64,000 bases of DNA from Mangifera indica. Its lineage: Eukaryota; Streptophyta; Magnoliopsida; Sapindales; Anacardiaceae. The stretch's first letter is position 1; each line of letters starts with the position of its first letter. The stretch is taken from contig NC_058147.1 in the NCBI RefSeq assembly GCF_011075055.1, positions 3,348,001-3,412,000 of the forward strand. The letters run 5' to 3'. Made by a program: the position numbers and the translations under genes. The notes under the pieces are model-generated. The model did no database searches and was not told where the DNA came from. It saw only the letters and a program-made list of their open reading frames with translations. Shown here one piece after another: positions 12,090-25,875 of the stretch.

Positions 12090-14987
12090 ATGGCCATGGC
12101 TAACACCAGCAGTAACAGTAACCGTTCTTTTATGGCCAACACAACGCCTTTTCACCATCCCTTTTACGCTTCTTCTGATCCCCATCTCCGTCGTCAAGAT
12201 CAGCATCAGCAAAACCTACAAAACCCTTTACAAGAAACCCTTGAATCTTCCTTCGCTAATCTCACTGTTAATCCAGAGTCTGATGCTGAGTTTTTTGATA
12301 GGTTCTCTGCTTTTGATAACGTCGTCAACGGTTTTGCGTTAAATAGGGATGCATTTCCTTCACTTGCTCCCCAAGATATGGAACTCGGTAAACTTGATGG
12401 CTGTCTAAGTTCTGGGTTTATGGACTGTATTGGTTTTATACCTGCTTTTCATCCAGCATCGAATAATCTTGGCCAACTGAGTACAAACCAAAATGGGTTT
12501 TTGAGTGATTGTGGAAATGGAGCATTTCAGGATGATTTATCAGCCCTATCATCTACAAAGCAAAACTTCTTGTTGAATGGAATGGTGCCCAGAAACCGCA
12601 ATGTTTCGAGTTTTAGTTTGAATATTAAGAGGCGTAAATGGTTGCAGGAACCAATACATTGTTTATCTTTGGGGGATTTGGGGGGTAATATCGTGGCTTT
12701 GGCCAAGGACCAATACGGCTGCCGTCTCTTGCAAAACACTATTCTTCATATGACAAAAGAAGGAATTGACATGATATTCCTGGAGATGATAGACCATGTG
12801 TGTGACTTGATTGTTGACCCTTTTGGTAATTATGTTGTACAAAAACTTGTGGAAACATGTAGTGACGAACAGAGGACTCAGATCCTTCAAATGCTGACCA
12901 AGATTGATTTTCAACTTGTAAGGATATGTCTAAGTATGCATGGGTAAGTTTCTCTTTCGTTTGGGTTACTATAATTTTATTTTTATTTGAACGGTTCAAT
13001 AAAGAAAGATTTATGTTTAGTAATTACCTTTGTTTTGCAGGACTCGTGCTGTTCAGAAATTATTGGAACATCTTACCACACTACCGCAAATCTCTTTGGT
13101 GACAGCTGCTCTAATGCCTGGTATTGTCACATTAGTTAAAGACACGAATGGTCATCATGTAATCCAGCATTGCTTGAAATATTTCCCTGATCAATACAAC
13201 AAGGTAATATTCATTTAGTATAGGTGGATGACCAGCATTCCTCATGGAAGTTTTTATTTTTGTCGTTGATTATTCATTCCAGGAATGGTTCCCCATTGAA
13301 AGTTAAATTTGAAGCAATCATTTCTTATGGTTGCTAATATGTAAATCAAATTTATTCAAACAAAAACCCTATAATTTGTCTTTATTACTGCACTAAAATC
13401 TTGCAGGTTTTAGCATTTTATGTTATGTACAGCTCAAAACTAAAATTAATAGCTTTCATAGTAGAGAGGAGACACTGGATCTCACTGACCTCTGCAGATT
13501 TGTTTTTTATTGGGGCTTTAACTATAGTGGCTTTGGAAACAGTGTGATAATATATGTTCAAGAGTTGCCATGGTTTGATTTTTCCCTGTCATATTATATG
13601 ATCTTCTTCCGATTGATAGAATTTTGGACTAGGACACATGGTATTAATTTTGTGCTGGATAGTTTGACAATCAAATATGTATGAACTATAGAATCTCTTT
13701 TAGCTGGTTTGTCAATAACTTTTGCATTTGTTCTTAACAGTTCTTACGATGGCTCTTATTTGCTCCTGAGCTTCTATATGTAACTTAGTATATTTAGTAG
13801 AACATATATATCATGGTGGGAAATTTAAAAAATCGCACTGTGCTTTCTATGTCATCAGAATCCCTGTGAGAAATTTGGAGGGAGAATTTTTAGTGATTTT
13901 GAGAGGTGTAGGGAGTAGATTAAGCTTTGGGATTCCCTACTGCTTATTAATCATTGGCATCTGCTTTCTAAAACAATGCTAAGATCCACTAGGAATGAGA
14001 CATTGTTCTGGCTTTTGAAATCTGTGACACAGATTATTTTTTGCAGTATCTTCTGAATGAGGTGGTGGATAATTGTTTTGGAATTGCAACAGACAAAAGT
14101 GGTTGTTGTGTGCTGCAGCAATGTGTCGAAAAATCTACCGGGCTGCAAAGAGAGCGTCTAATTGCTGAAATCATTGCAAATGCACAACACCTAGCAGAAG
14201 ATCGTTTTGGGTTTGTTTGCTAGACCTTTATCATGTTCTAATTTCATATTCTTATAGCTTTTATAATACTATATGTGGTTTACCTTTTTCTGGGATGTGG
14301 TTAGAATTTAACTTGATTCAAAAATTTTGTTTTTCTCTAGTAACTATGTGGCGCAACATGTACTGGGATTGAGGATACCACAAATAACTGCAGATCTTCT
14401 GAGACAATTTGAAGGGCATTACATGCATCTTTCCTGTAATAAGTATGGCAGTAATGTTGTAGAGAGGTGCTTGATAGAATCGGGCGAACAGCAGTCCATG
14501 AGAATTGTCATGGAGTTGCTTAAAAGTCCAAATGTTTGTATGCTGCTTACTGATCCTTTTGGAAATTTTGTCATCCAATCAGCTTTGTTGGTGTCTAAGG
14601 TTAGATCATTTATTTTGTCCATCTGTATTCAACCTGCAAACTAGTGTTAGCTAATAAATGTGGCTTTAATTCAATATGTCATCCAGGATAAATGGTCTGG
14701 TTTCCTTTGGCCAGCCTCCCAAGTCTATAAAGTGTTTGCTTTGCTTGCTTTCCCATTTATCTTATTTAGTTCTTTCCACTTTAGTAATTTGCATAGACAA
14801 TGATTTTTATTATGATTAAATTCTGATATATGTGGTTTTATTGTGTTATCATTTGTGGAAAGGGCAGGGTTTAATCCATGATGCTTTGCGGAATCTGGTT
14901 GAGTCGAATATTCCAATGATGCGGAGCAATATGTATGGCAAAAAGATACTTGCTTGGTTCGACCGCAGGAAGTTGACTCATGTATAG
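12090..14987 (+). CDS. Pumilio/PUF-family RNA-binding protein
   Basis: Binds 3' UTRs of mRNAs in a sequence-specific way to control decay and translation. Five exons (12090-12943, 13041-13203, 14047-14210, 14341-14599, 14868-14987) give 519 aa. The N-terminal part (about 1-180) is low complexity. The C-terminal Pumilio domain has eight repeats; the RNA-contact cores are YGCRLLQ, FGNYVVQ, HGTRAVQ, NGHHVIQ, SGCCVLQ, FGNYVAQ, YGSNVVE and FGNFVIQ. Repeats 6-8 keep the NY-Q / SN-E / NF-Q code expected for the UGU core. Repeat 5 has Cys-Cys instead of the usual Cys-Arg. Size and layout match the shorter plant APUM group (APUM7/8/12-like); the exact orthologue is uncertain. The ATG at 12090 is chosen because it is the first in frame after an upstream stop-rich leader. 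Confidence 0.92.
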
Positions 14988-15814
14988 ACATACAAATGCC
15001 TTGCAGGTCACAGGGACTGCCTTTCCAATTTTTAGCTCCAACATGTAGAAGTATCTGGTGTCTGTATTTTGAGTAAAAACTGTCTTTATGTGTAGGATTT
15101 GCTATTGGCATTATAAAACTCCCTTTTGTTTGTGAGCCTGTAAGATTGTTGTCAGTGTTTGTAGTTGTAGTCCTTTTGGTTGTAAGCTGATATTCAGAGG
15201 GCTTTGACAATGAAACTTGGAAAGCAGGAAACAATCTGCCAATTGGATGCTGGAGCTTACTGTAATATATGTACAATCCTTTGAAAGGAATGTCAAAGAA
15301 ATGTTAAAAATCCAGGCTTTACCATTTTGTTTGTTTTTGTTATACTTGTGTAGATGAGAACGTCAGGAAGGTGATGTATTTTAGTTTTCTTTGTTTCTCC
15401 TTCAATACCCTTGGTGGGTTAAATGGATATACGTAAATGCAGGTCTGTCTCAAATATTTATATTATTAAGAATTTAATATTAAAATATCATTGAAAAATA
15501 TTTTTATACTTGAAATTCCTCCGCATTACTACTCAAACAATCTACTTGGGGCCATTGTAAAATGTTTGTTTGGTAAGTTCTAGTGTTTTTGCTTTGTTGG
15601 GTCTCTAAACAGTCGGTTATCCGTTACAACTAATTACTTTCATTAAGGGTTGACCAAAGCACCTTCAACTATCATGTGGCTTTCTCTCATTGGCTACCAA
15701 GGCTGCCTCTAAAATCCTCTCAAATTTAATCGCAAGGGTAAATTGACCTGGCCATTTGCATTGGCTTTCTCTCTTGAAAGAAGCAGAGGTGGATCTCTTG
15801 AGTCGTTGACCGCC
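14988..15814. other. Pumilio 3' UTR and aspartic protease promoter
   Basis: About 350 bases of likely 3' UTR follow the Pumilio stop. The remainder up to the protease ATG includes a ttgacc W-box-like hexamer near 15650. No gene seen. Confidence 0.4.
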
Positions 15815-18800
15815 ATGGATTATCTCCTCTTTTCTTTATTTGTTATCGGAATTAATCTCATGTTCGTTAATTCTACCACTGACCAACGCCCGTTGATTGT
15901 TCCTCTCCATCTCTCATTACATAACTCTATTGTTCACCGGCAACTTGATGATCTTCGCCGTCACCTGCAGCAATCGCACCTACCAAACGCTCGCATGCGA
16001 CTATACGATGATCTCTTGACTAATGGGTTTGTTTTCATTTCAATTTGATTTGTACTTGTTATGTAAATATGTATGCTTGCGATGAGCAGTACGTTTGAGT
16101 TTTTTTTCTTTTTCCTTTCTTCTTCTTCTTCTTCTTTTTTTTTTTTTTTGGTTAAATTTCATTGCAGTTATTATACGACACACCTAAATATTGGGACGCC
16201 GCCGCAGAAGTTCGCCCTTATTGTGGATACTGGGAGCACTGTTACTTATGTTCCTTGCTCCAACTGTCAACGGTGTGGCAAGCATCAGGTTCCATGCTAT
16301 AAAATTTCTTCCATTCAGATTCTACTTTATCAATGTCGTTTTTCATTTTGTATTAGTTTTTGACAATTATTCCTACAATTAAATTAAATATTGAACACTG
16401 CGTCTTGCTATAGCGTATTTATAAAATGGATTGGTATCTGATACATTGAGTGAAATTTTGCATTAACTTAACTTTGTTTCTGAAAATTGCCTGGCTGAAG
16501 GAAACAAAAATAAATTGATGAATATAGTTTTGTTTCTACATCATAGTGAACTAGCTACCGTCCTTGTAATACTCTTGGAACATTTACATTCTTCTAAACT
16601 GATGAGCTTCATATAATTTTTTGTTATGTCTCTTTTTCATGGACATATGTAATCCGGTAAGGTGAAAGTGGTATGTTGCCTGAATTTGTGACTTTTTTCA
16701 GTCAAAGATATATGGAGGTTGTTCATGTTAATTGATAGCCAATATTTGGTGTAATCCAGGACCCAAGGTTCCAACCCAAATTGTCTAGCACCTATAAATC
16801 ATTAAAATGCAATCCTGATTGTAATTGTGACAACGATGGAAAGAATTGCATATACGAAAGACGTTATGCCGAGATGAGTTCCAGCAGTGGTGTGCTTGCG
16901 GAAGATATTATTTCTTTCGGAAATGACAGTGAACTTGCACCTCAGTCTGCTGTTTTTGGTTGTGAAATTGTGGAAACAGGTGATCTTTATAGCCAACGTG
17001 CTGATGGCATAATGGGTTTGGGTCGTGGTCGGCTTAGTGTTGTGGATCAACTTGTTGAAAAGGGTTCTATTAGTGACTCATTTTCATTATGCTATGGTGG
17101 GATGGATGTGGGTGGGGGTGCAATGATTCTTGGTGGGATCTCTCCTCCTCGTGATATGGTATTTGCTCATTCAGACCCTTTCCGCAGGTAAGATGTTTTC
17201 ACAACATATTAATTGCCGATGCATTTTTCATAGGAAATGCATCTAGTGGATCTCACACATTCACTTTAGTTTTTGGGTGGCAACAGTCCATATTACAACA
17301 TTGCACTTGAGGAAATACATGTAGCTGGAAAGCCATTGAAATTAAGCCGAAAGATATTTGATGGAAGGCATGGAACTGTCTTGGATAGCGGAACTACATA
17401 TGCCTACCTTCCACAACAAGCTTTTTCTGCATTCAAGGAAGCTGTATGATCACTCAGCCTTGATTTTCTTGAACTAAATAATTTCTAATTCTTTACTTTT
17501 TGGTAAATTTATTCTAGTGCTCAATATCTATTTCAAACTTTCTTTCTACAAGCCATGCCATCTATATGCATTTTTACTCTTGTTTTTAATACAAGTTCAT
17601 GGTTATCTGTGTGTATAAATGCAGATCATGAAGGAAATCCATTCTCTGAAACCAGTCGTTGGCCCTGATCCAAATTTTGAAGATATTTGTTTTTCTGGCG
17701 CTGGAAGGTGTTGTCTATTTAAGCATAAATATTGAGTTTCTGCATATCATGGTTGAATAATTATTTGTAACTTTGTTTACTATGATGTGATTTAGGGATG
17801 TCTCTCAGTTATCAAAAGTCTTTCCAAAGGTGGATATGGTATTCAGCAATGGACAGAAGTTTTCCTTGTCCCCAGAGAACTACTTGTTCCGGGTAAAAAA
17901 TAATTCTTGGTCCTCTTGAGGACAAAAGCAACTTTTACTTGTCAACACATCAAATTTAAAGTGGTTTGAGGATGTTTTCTCATGATCTTTTAATTTTGTT
18001 ATTTTTTTAAAATACAATTTCAGCTGTATTTCACTCTGGCTCATTCTCTACCCTCACTAACTCTCTTTATGGCATGCTTTACAGCATACAAAGGTTAGTG
18101 GTGCTTATTGCCTGGGAATTTTCAAAAATGCTGATGCAACTACTCTTTTAGGAGGTATATATTACAATTATGGCTTTGTCTTTCCCAACTACGAAATTCA
18201 TGTAGTACTGCTTCGTTGATATCTTCTTACTTAGTTTATTTGAGACAGGAATTGTTGTCCGTAATACCCTCGTTACATATGATCGGGCAGATAATAAGAT
18301 TGGGTTTTGGAAAACCAATTGTTCAGAACTATGGAGGAGACTGCATTTTTCTAATGTTCCTCCTCCTGGTCCTACTCCTACTCATGCTCATACTCCTGCT
18401 AATGCTTCTGCTTCTGCTCCCACTCCTGCTCACATCAGTAATAAAAGTGTGGAAATTCCTCCTTCACTGGCCCCAGATGGATTACCTCTGGGTAAAACAG
18501 CTTTGAACCATATAGAGGCTTTTTAATATGATCTTCAAATCTAATATACACCATAAATTGATTTTAAGCTGTATTGCTGGGGGTGTTACTTAATTGTTAT
18601 TGATTGCTTTGTGTTCTCTGGGCTTGTTTTTTTGCAGTATGCCATACATCATAACATTTTAAGTTACGCTTTGGGTACAAATTCAAATGTGCATCATAAA
18701 TTAATTTTTTAAATCTTTATCATATGAAATAAATATGTTTGCCTAGATTTTTTTTTTTTTTTGGGGGGGGTTGGGGTTGAAAAGTATCATTATTCCTGCA

Positions 18801-21485
18801 AATGCATGTACTTTATGACACTTGTGACATTATGCTGATTAATAAGATTAAAAGATTTCTACAGATTCAGAAGAATGTTTTGAGAAGGATTTAAAAGTAA
18901 TAAAATACTACACTGATTTTTTGACCAGTTTTCTGGACCTGCTGGAGACTGTTGTAAGATAGATAGACTAATTACTCAAGCAGGAATCCTCTCGCATATT
19001 TCTTCATTCTTAGAATTATCATCTGTAGTCTGCTTGTCTGGCTGGAATGTTTAGTTAATCTTTGCTTTGTGTATGTATGCATTTGACACATAAATATTCT
19101 CTTTCAATAGAGAGTTTTATTGTTATTATCCATAATAAAGTATACATGTTAAAGAAATACCCTTGCAAGTAACTCTAATGAAAATTAGACCTTTTAACTA
19201 CCCATGGTGTGCATCAGTACAGTTTTGATCTCTGACTTAATATTGTTTGTATGTGGTCAGTGCTTAGTATCATTTTTCATGGATTTGACAATAATGGTAA
19301 AGATTATTTTATGGACAACATCACATCTATAATTCTGTGGTAATCATGTTGATTTTTACAGATTACATCCTTGGTGCATAGATCCTTTCTTATAATATTG
19401 CTTCCTGATGTCATACGTAGGTGCTTATCGAATTGGGTTCATAACATTTGAAATATCAATTAGCATGAAAAACTCATCCACAAGGCCCAACTTCACAGAA
19501 CTTGCAGTGCTCATTGCCCATGAGTTGGAAGTTGATGATTCACAGGTAACTTGTTACTTTTCTATGGTTTAGATAAGATTTATTGAAACACTAAAGGTGT
19601 AGTGTACTAATTAGAGTTGGATTTGAAACTTAGTTTGTATATGTAAAGATACTGAATTTATTTTACCTTTCAGATGAACAATGAATGATTATAGTTCATA
19701 GTATCCCTCACAAATCTAACTACTCTGTGTACACTTCTTACCTTGGTATATGATAACTCGGCAATGTTCTAATATTGATTAAAGCAATGATTAACTGCAA
19801 ATGTATGTATGGAGGATTTTCTACCACTTGTTGAGTGTAAATCTCACAGCCATTGTTATTTCCAATAATTATTTTGCATTGGCAGCTCTTGAATCAATTA
19901 AAATTTTCTACCACTTGCACCTAAATCCTAAAGTTTGGTTTCTAGGTTCATTTGCTGAACATCTCATCGAGAGAAGATGATTACCTTGTTAGATGGGGCA
20001 TCTATCCAGCTGAATCTTTGGATTACATTTCTAATACCACGGCATTGGTAATACTATGATTCTGACACCAAGTATTTGTAATATGCTACAAATCCTTTGG
20101 TAGCTTTCTCATCTATTGAATTTGACAGTTATATTTTGGATTGACTGAATGCTCTGTTATTTTTCTCGTTGCAGAGCATAATTCTGCATTTAAGGGAGCA
20201 TCATATGCAGTTTCCTGAGAAATTTGGAAGTTATGAGCTAGTAAAATGGAGCACTGAGCCTCAAGTCAAGCCGTATGTTTTCTTTTCCTTGAAATAGAGC
20301 ATTTTACTCTTCTGGTTACGTCTTTTATTCTGGAAATCCTTATTATGGGAATCTACTGTCTTTTTTGAAGTGCTTGTGCTTGTTAATAAATAAATTGATC
20401 TGCCTGCTAATTTCAATGATATTTGCATTGATGGACAACCTGCAGTGTTGGAAGTGTTGCTCAGAGCCTTCACATATATGGACTTTATTCAGGCTGACTT
20501 AAAATGCAACTTGCAAAATAATAGTTTTGATGCATAGGCTGAACTGAAATCCAGACTTATTTCAGCCAATGGATCACTTTCCTTTAGCTGGGGAGAGATA
20601 CCTAGTTTTCTTGTTTCTTCATTCGCAATGCTAGTTGTCATGGTGGGAGTGAGTTAGAGAAATGTTAGGCAATTATAGGTGTTTTGGTGGATTGGGATTG
20701 ATGATTTGGTGCTGGGTTGGTCAGGCAAGGGTGTAGGATTGTGTTCCACCCTGAAGAAAGAGAGGAAGTAAAACTTTTGGTTGTGTTGGTGCTATTGGAG
20801 TGGCACCACAGTGGTGATCTTTTTACTAAATGGGTTTGTGGTAATAATTCTAAGTTCACTGCTGAATTTGGAGAAACTGATGCAATCACAGAGGTTTCTG
20901 GTTACACTATTACGTGTAACGTTAGGCTTGATTAAGTTCTGTTTGTTTATATATTTTTTGCTAATTATGAGCATTGTCACATCATTCAAGCAGCATCATT
21001 TTATTTATATATTAATGCCATATATGACGATACCTCATTTGGGATAGTTTTTGAGAAAATAACATATTGAATAATAAATGTGGAGTAGTGTCTTCAAAGT
21101 GAATTGCCTATTGGTCCATTGGAGGCAGATGGTAAATGAGAGAGGAATTAATGAGCAACCAAATGTCAGATTATTTTTCCATCTCTTTTGCATGTTTTCT
21201 GGCATACTTTCTGCAATAATCTTAGTTTCTTCTCACCCCATAAACCAGTTTAATTTTCTGAAAGATGGTTTTTTTATTTTCTTTTTGACATTTGGGTTCC
21301 ACCGGAGCCGTTTCAGGACATGGTGGCAGCAACACGGTTTCGCTGTGGTTATTGGAACAATTGTTACCGTGGTTCTTATTTTATCAGCCATCGGGCTATG
21401 GTCAGTAAGGCAACAAGCTTTTCAAAAGTATCAGCCTGTTGGTAGCAGTGTTCCAGAGCAAGAGCTTCAGCCACTTGACTCTTAG
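15815..21485 (+). CDS. Membrane-anchored aspartic protease (A1 family), C-terminally extended
   Basis: Pepsin-like endopeptidase entering the secretory pathway. Twelve exons: 15815-16026, 16168-16288, 16760-17187, 17287-17443, 17625-17707, 17796-17892, about 18083-18154, 18249-18491, 19421-19545, 19946-20047, 20175-20272 and 21317-21485, giving roughly 634 aa. The ATG at 15815 starts a signal peptide; an upstream in-frame TTG is not used. Catalytic motifs are DTGS (Asp91) and DSGT (about Asp287), with a Cys-rich insert (CNPDCNCDNDGKNC) after the first. Beyond the protease fold come a Pro/Thr/Ala-rich hinge (exon 8), a domain I do not recognise (exons 9-11), and a C-terminal membrane helix with a short cytosolic tail ending PEQELQPLDS. 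This matches a small plant subfamily (At3g50050-like). Exon 7 length fits the frame only within 2 bases as I count it, and should be checked. Confidence 0.88.
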
Positions 21486-23102
21486 ATTTCACTGAGTTTG
21501 ATAGTTTTAATCCACGGAGTAGATTGTAATGCTACCGGGCTCCCATATTGATTATTTGTGATGCCAACGATGATAATTCAGAGAGATGAAATTTGGCAAT
21601 TTGCTATCTCTCCCCGACTGTACAATTGAAAAGAAAAGGAAAAATAGAGAAAAGGTAACAGATCCTCATAGTTGTGGTATAGCAACATGATATGTAATAG
21701 TCAAAAGCAGATCGTATATTTTGCTGAAAAATAAAAAAAAAAGAATCATGAAATCTGTCAAGTGGGGTGAACATTAACAATTGAATCCAAAACCATGTGT
21801 GAACACAAGTTGAAGGTGTTAGCGGTTTTGGTTTCCTTCTGGTGGGCTCCCAGTATCTGTTCCTCGGTTGTGTCTGTGTCATGCTTTCGTAAAGTAGAGC
21901 TATAATCGAATTGAGTAGTGTTTAATTCGAGTTTGGTTAGGTTATCTTTAAAGAGAACTTGAATTAGTTTGAGATAAAAATGACTTACTTTTAGCTTCAT
22001 CCTAGTTTTGTTTGAAAATTATTTTTTAATTTTTTTTATTTATAAAATATTATATATATTCAAATTTAAGAAGTAAGATTCATCTTTTTAAGGATAGAGG
22101 ATTTAAAATATTTAGAGGTTCATTGTATTTTAGGCAAATCAACTTGTGGCCTCATCAAGCTAGTTGACATCAAATTCAAACTTAGTTAGAAAATTAAACT
22201 CGAGTGATTTGAAGTTGGGTTGACTTTGATTCAGTTGAGCTTGATTCAGTTATTATTACACTTAAATTCAAACTCGTGATAACGTAAATGAGTAAAACAT
22301 CAATTGAAGCTGGAATTTAATTTGAGCTTGAAGATTTAGTAATTTTTCATTTTTAACTTGTCACTTTAAATTCGAATTGAGTTTAAATTTTTTTCTTATT
22401 CAAACTTGATTTGACTGAGTATTATTAATCAATAAAAAATTTTATTATCACAATTAATTTAGGGCCAACCATAAACACATCACAATTCCTAATCTGATTA
22501 TATGATTAAAATCAGAATCAAAACTTAATAAGATTTAATAGTTTTGAGATAAAAAATAAACAGGATACCAGAATATTTCACACTATTTCACAGGGATTTA
22601 AAACCCGTCTCCGTGTTCCAATAATTTATGCAAGGAACTCCAGTGGAACTACATGGTCCCCTAGACAACGTTCTGTCTCCTTTTAGTGTCACGTGGCAAT
22701 AATCAGCGGGCTCCCATAAATAAAAGGGTCAGGTCAGGTCCCTAATGAAGTATGTTCCATTAGACATTCCACGTGATATGCCACATAAAATCAGCCAACC
22801 TAATACTATCTAAAGAGGCCTTCAGCCTCCAGTTTCTCCTCCCACTGCCCAGGACTCAACCTGAGGTTTTAGTTCTTCAGTATCAGAATTTTATAATAGT
22901 CATATGCATTCGTATATATAATACAAGGAATATACAACAATAAACATAACCATAACATTAACAAACGGACCCGCAGTTATTCTCTTGTATTACAGCTAGG
23001 ATTCTTTATACATTGAGGTGACATTACTCACAGTCTTTAAGGGGTCCAACACTCAAAACATACAAGCCCACAACTAAGTAGACTCGATTTCGTTGAGTAA
23101 AT
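21486..23102. other. Intergenic, AT-rich
   Basis: Protease 3' UTR, then AT-rich DNA to the GASA gene. The stretch 21890-22440 repeats words such as aattcgag, ttgagctt and gattcagtt and looks like a worn-down repeat; a similar texture occurs at 31490-31860. No coding signal. Confidence 0.4.
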
Positions 23103-23520
23103 TTAAGGGCATTTTGATTTGCCCTTGGAGTTCTTCAGGTCACGGTAGCAAGGGCACTCGTCCTTGTTCCCATAAGTACCAGATGGAACACAGTTGCATT
23201 TTTCACAGCATATTCCACAGTACTTCAAGCACCTATCCATCAATCCTGCTTTTGAGCACCTTACCGAGCACTTTGAGTCACAGAAGTCTGTTCATGATTT
23301 CAATATTAACATAAGCAAAAGATCCACATCATAAATGAAATCACAAATAACTAGATTTCATTATAAGCTTAATATACTTAAATGAAGAAAATGATGAGCA
23401 CTGATTTAAAGATTAATGTAAAGCCACTAGTTTCTCACCTGAACCAGCCATTGAAACCTCAAATACAGAAGAAGTAAGAAAAAGAGAAACGAGAAGGAAG
23501 GCAACAAACACAGACTTCAT
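23103..23520 (-). CDS. GASA/snakin gibberellin-regulated peptide
   Basis: Small secreted cysteine-rich peptide of the GASA/snakin family, linked to hormone response and antimicrobial defence. Two exons on the minus strand: 23520-23439 and 23287-23103 (acceptor aacag), joined G|AC to 88 aa. Residues 1-25 form a signal peptide; the mature part has the 12-Cys GASA pattern: [13 protein letters not shown], then [15 protein letters not shown], then DECPCYRD and a final KCP. The gene is short enough to be missed by simple frame searches because exon 1 covers only 27 codons. Which GASA it corresponds to cannot be decided here. Confidence 0.95.
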
Positions 23521-23618
23521 TTTATCAGCAGAAAATATACAAACTTGAGAGAGAAACGTAAAAGCTATTAAGGGAACTCAGAACTTTGGCAACTCAAATG
23601 AGTGTTCGTGATGAGGTC

Positions 23619-23625
23619 ATATATA
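23619..23625 (-). promoter_or_regulatory. TATA box of the GASA gene (predicted)
   Basis: TATATAT on the minus strand, about 100 bp upstream of the GASA ATG, within CTCACTATATATGACC. Spacing fits a transcription start near 23590 and a short 5' UTR. Predicted from sequence only. Confidence 0.5.
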
Positions 23626-25164
23626 GTGAGAAAAAGGAAGGAAGTAGGTGAAATACTAGGAAAGTGTTGGCAAAGAAATTAAAAAAAATACCCAACAAAA
23701 GATTACAGACTGTCATCAGGTGTTGGTAGAAGAATAATCTGGATGAAATAGATGGATCAGGCTTTCAAGGAACTTCCTGACACTGTGTCAGAATGCTAAT
23801 GGGATAACTTGTGGCGGGTTATTAAGCATTAACAGGCTCTAAGATGAAAGCTTAAATTGTTTCTCACCGACCCGAACCTTAGTGGTGGTCACTTTTTTAC
23901 TTTTTCTTTGTTTTGTCTTGGTCTTATCATGTAGTTGGCAGAGATGCAAAGCGATGAAAGTGGAGTCCAAGTATTAAAATACTCAGTTGTGTACGAGAAA
24001 GTTTAGAGCCTGCTTTTTGCCTTCTAAGCAAGGAGTTGTCATGTCTTCACTTTGTATAAACCATCAAGCAAATTCCACAATTTTGAACGCAAAAAAGAAA
24101 AGTGCGAAAATAAGTTACGCTAACTGAAATTCGGATGCCCTCACATGAGAACTGCAATTTTAGATTACAAAGCCCAGAGAGCCGTAGTTTGAAATAGGGG
24201 TGTAATGTTAAATTAATGAAAGTAGTGGTATGATTTAGTCATTTCAAGCTTGGGTTCCCAGTCCAGGAGGAGCTATAGTGGAGTATAATGTAGGTAGGTC
24301 CCCCTTGGTCCACATTGATACCAGCACAAACGCAGTGGGTTCCACTAAGATATTGCTTTGGTAGTTGACAATCAACACAGCACGGTCAAAACTATTTGCA
24401 TTTGAACAGGGACACGGGTGATGTCATTATATTTTGGGTGCTGTCTATTTTTTATTTAATATTATTTAATTATATAATAATATATTTTATATATATTTAA
24501 ATTATGTATTAAAAATATATATAATTTTATTAATAAATTATATAATAAAACCATATAAGTAATTTTACACATAAATAATAACTTGTTATCATAATGAGAT
24601 ACTATAATAAAACGAAACTCTAAATTACCAAATATAATAGTTTTGAGTTTAGTTATTACACTTCAAAGTTTATCTATTCAATGAAATCGGATAAAGTTCT
24701 TTGATTAAAAAATATATCATCATATTATTTAATATCATTTTATCTTTAATTTAAAACGATTCAATTACTTAATAATATATTATTATTTACTTATAAATTT
24801 TTATATATTATTTATGTATAAGATTTATATACATAATCCTACTTTAAATTATAATTAATAAAATTATATATATTTATTTAAGTATATAAATAAATATATA
24901 TTTAATATATATTATTATATAATTATCTGGATTTTACATTAAAAATAAAATAATAAATATGTTGTTGTTTATGTAATTAAAATAGAGAAACATAGAATTG
25001 CTCAATCATAACACCTTAGGACTTTTCTTATTTTACTGGGCCTGAGCTCAGCTCTCTCTACAATCGTCGCCATGCTGAGACAAGCCTAACCAGAGATCTT
25101 TAGTCCCATATGTCACAAGGCTAAAGGACTATTCCCACCAAAGAATTCTCTTGTTTTAAGTTTT
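23626..25164. other. Intergenic, no gene seen
   Basis: GASA upstream DNA followed by a very AT-rich stretch (about 24.4-25.0 kb). No frame with family similarity, no RNA gene seen. Confidence 0.4.
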
Positions 25165-25875
25165 TATTTTTTAATTTTAAAAAATTTATTTATTTATTCA
25201 TAAATAGTGAGAGTTAACGAAATTTTAATTTTTTAAAATTTATTTCTTTTTACTTCCTTAAACCTTAAAAACTAACAATTTTTCCTATAAATCAAGTTTT
25301 AAAAAATAATATTTTTACCTTTAAGGTTTGATTTTCAAAATCTAATGTCTTCTCTAGCGATATCTCATTTTTCTTCCTTTGATAATTGCTCCCTCACTAT
25401 ATTCTCCTTCGATCAATAGTCCTAAACCCAATAAGAGACGATGTTTTATTGGAAAAGATGAAACATCATCTCGTCAACAAATTCAAGATCTCTTGTCTTC
25501 TCCAACAAAGATGAGATCTATAGTTTTTGTCTTTCTATTCAAGTTAAGTTATTTTCAACGTTAATTGATGTCATTCAAACTTCTAAAATAAGATAAATTT
25601 GATCGTCGGAGAGAGAAAAAACATCGGGAGATATTCGTTGCCAATGATAGCGTCAAATTTGACGTCAAAAATCTAGAAACTAAACCTAAGAGAGAAACTG
25701 TCATTTTTTAAAACTTGAGTTAAAGAAAAACTTTTAATTTTTAAAGTTTAAGGAAAGAAAATGAGGTTAAATTTTAATTTATTTTAATATTACAAATAAA
25801 ATGATGATTTTACCCCTAAAACTGTTAATTTTAATCACTTATAGGTGAGTATTTGAGATTTTTAAAATTAAGAGA
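25165..25875. mobile_element. Fold-back MITE, family A, copy 2
   Basis: Non-coding element of about 700 bp. The left arm contains ccttaaaccttaaaaactaa and aagttttaaaaaataat; the reverse complement of the right arm contains ccttaaactttaaaaattaa and aagttttaaaaaatgac in the same order and spacing. The arms are over 150 bp and imperfect. Ends are approximate and no target duplication was found. Confidence 0.5.

Noticed and set aside
15743..15814. Upstream extension of the aspartic protease frame
   Set aside because: It starts at TTG; the ATG at 15815 begins directly with a good signal peptide.
18216..18506. Leu-rich 96-codon frame resembling a membrane protein
   Set aside because: It is the wrong-frame reading of the Pro/Thr/Ala hinge exon of the aspartic protease.
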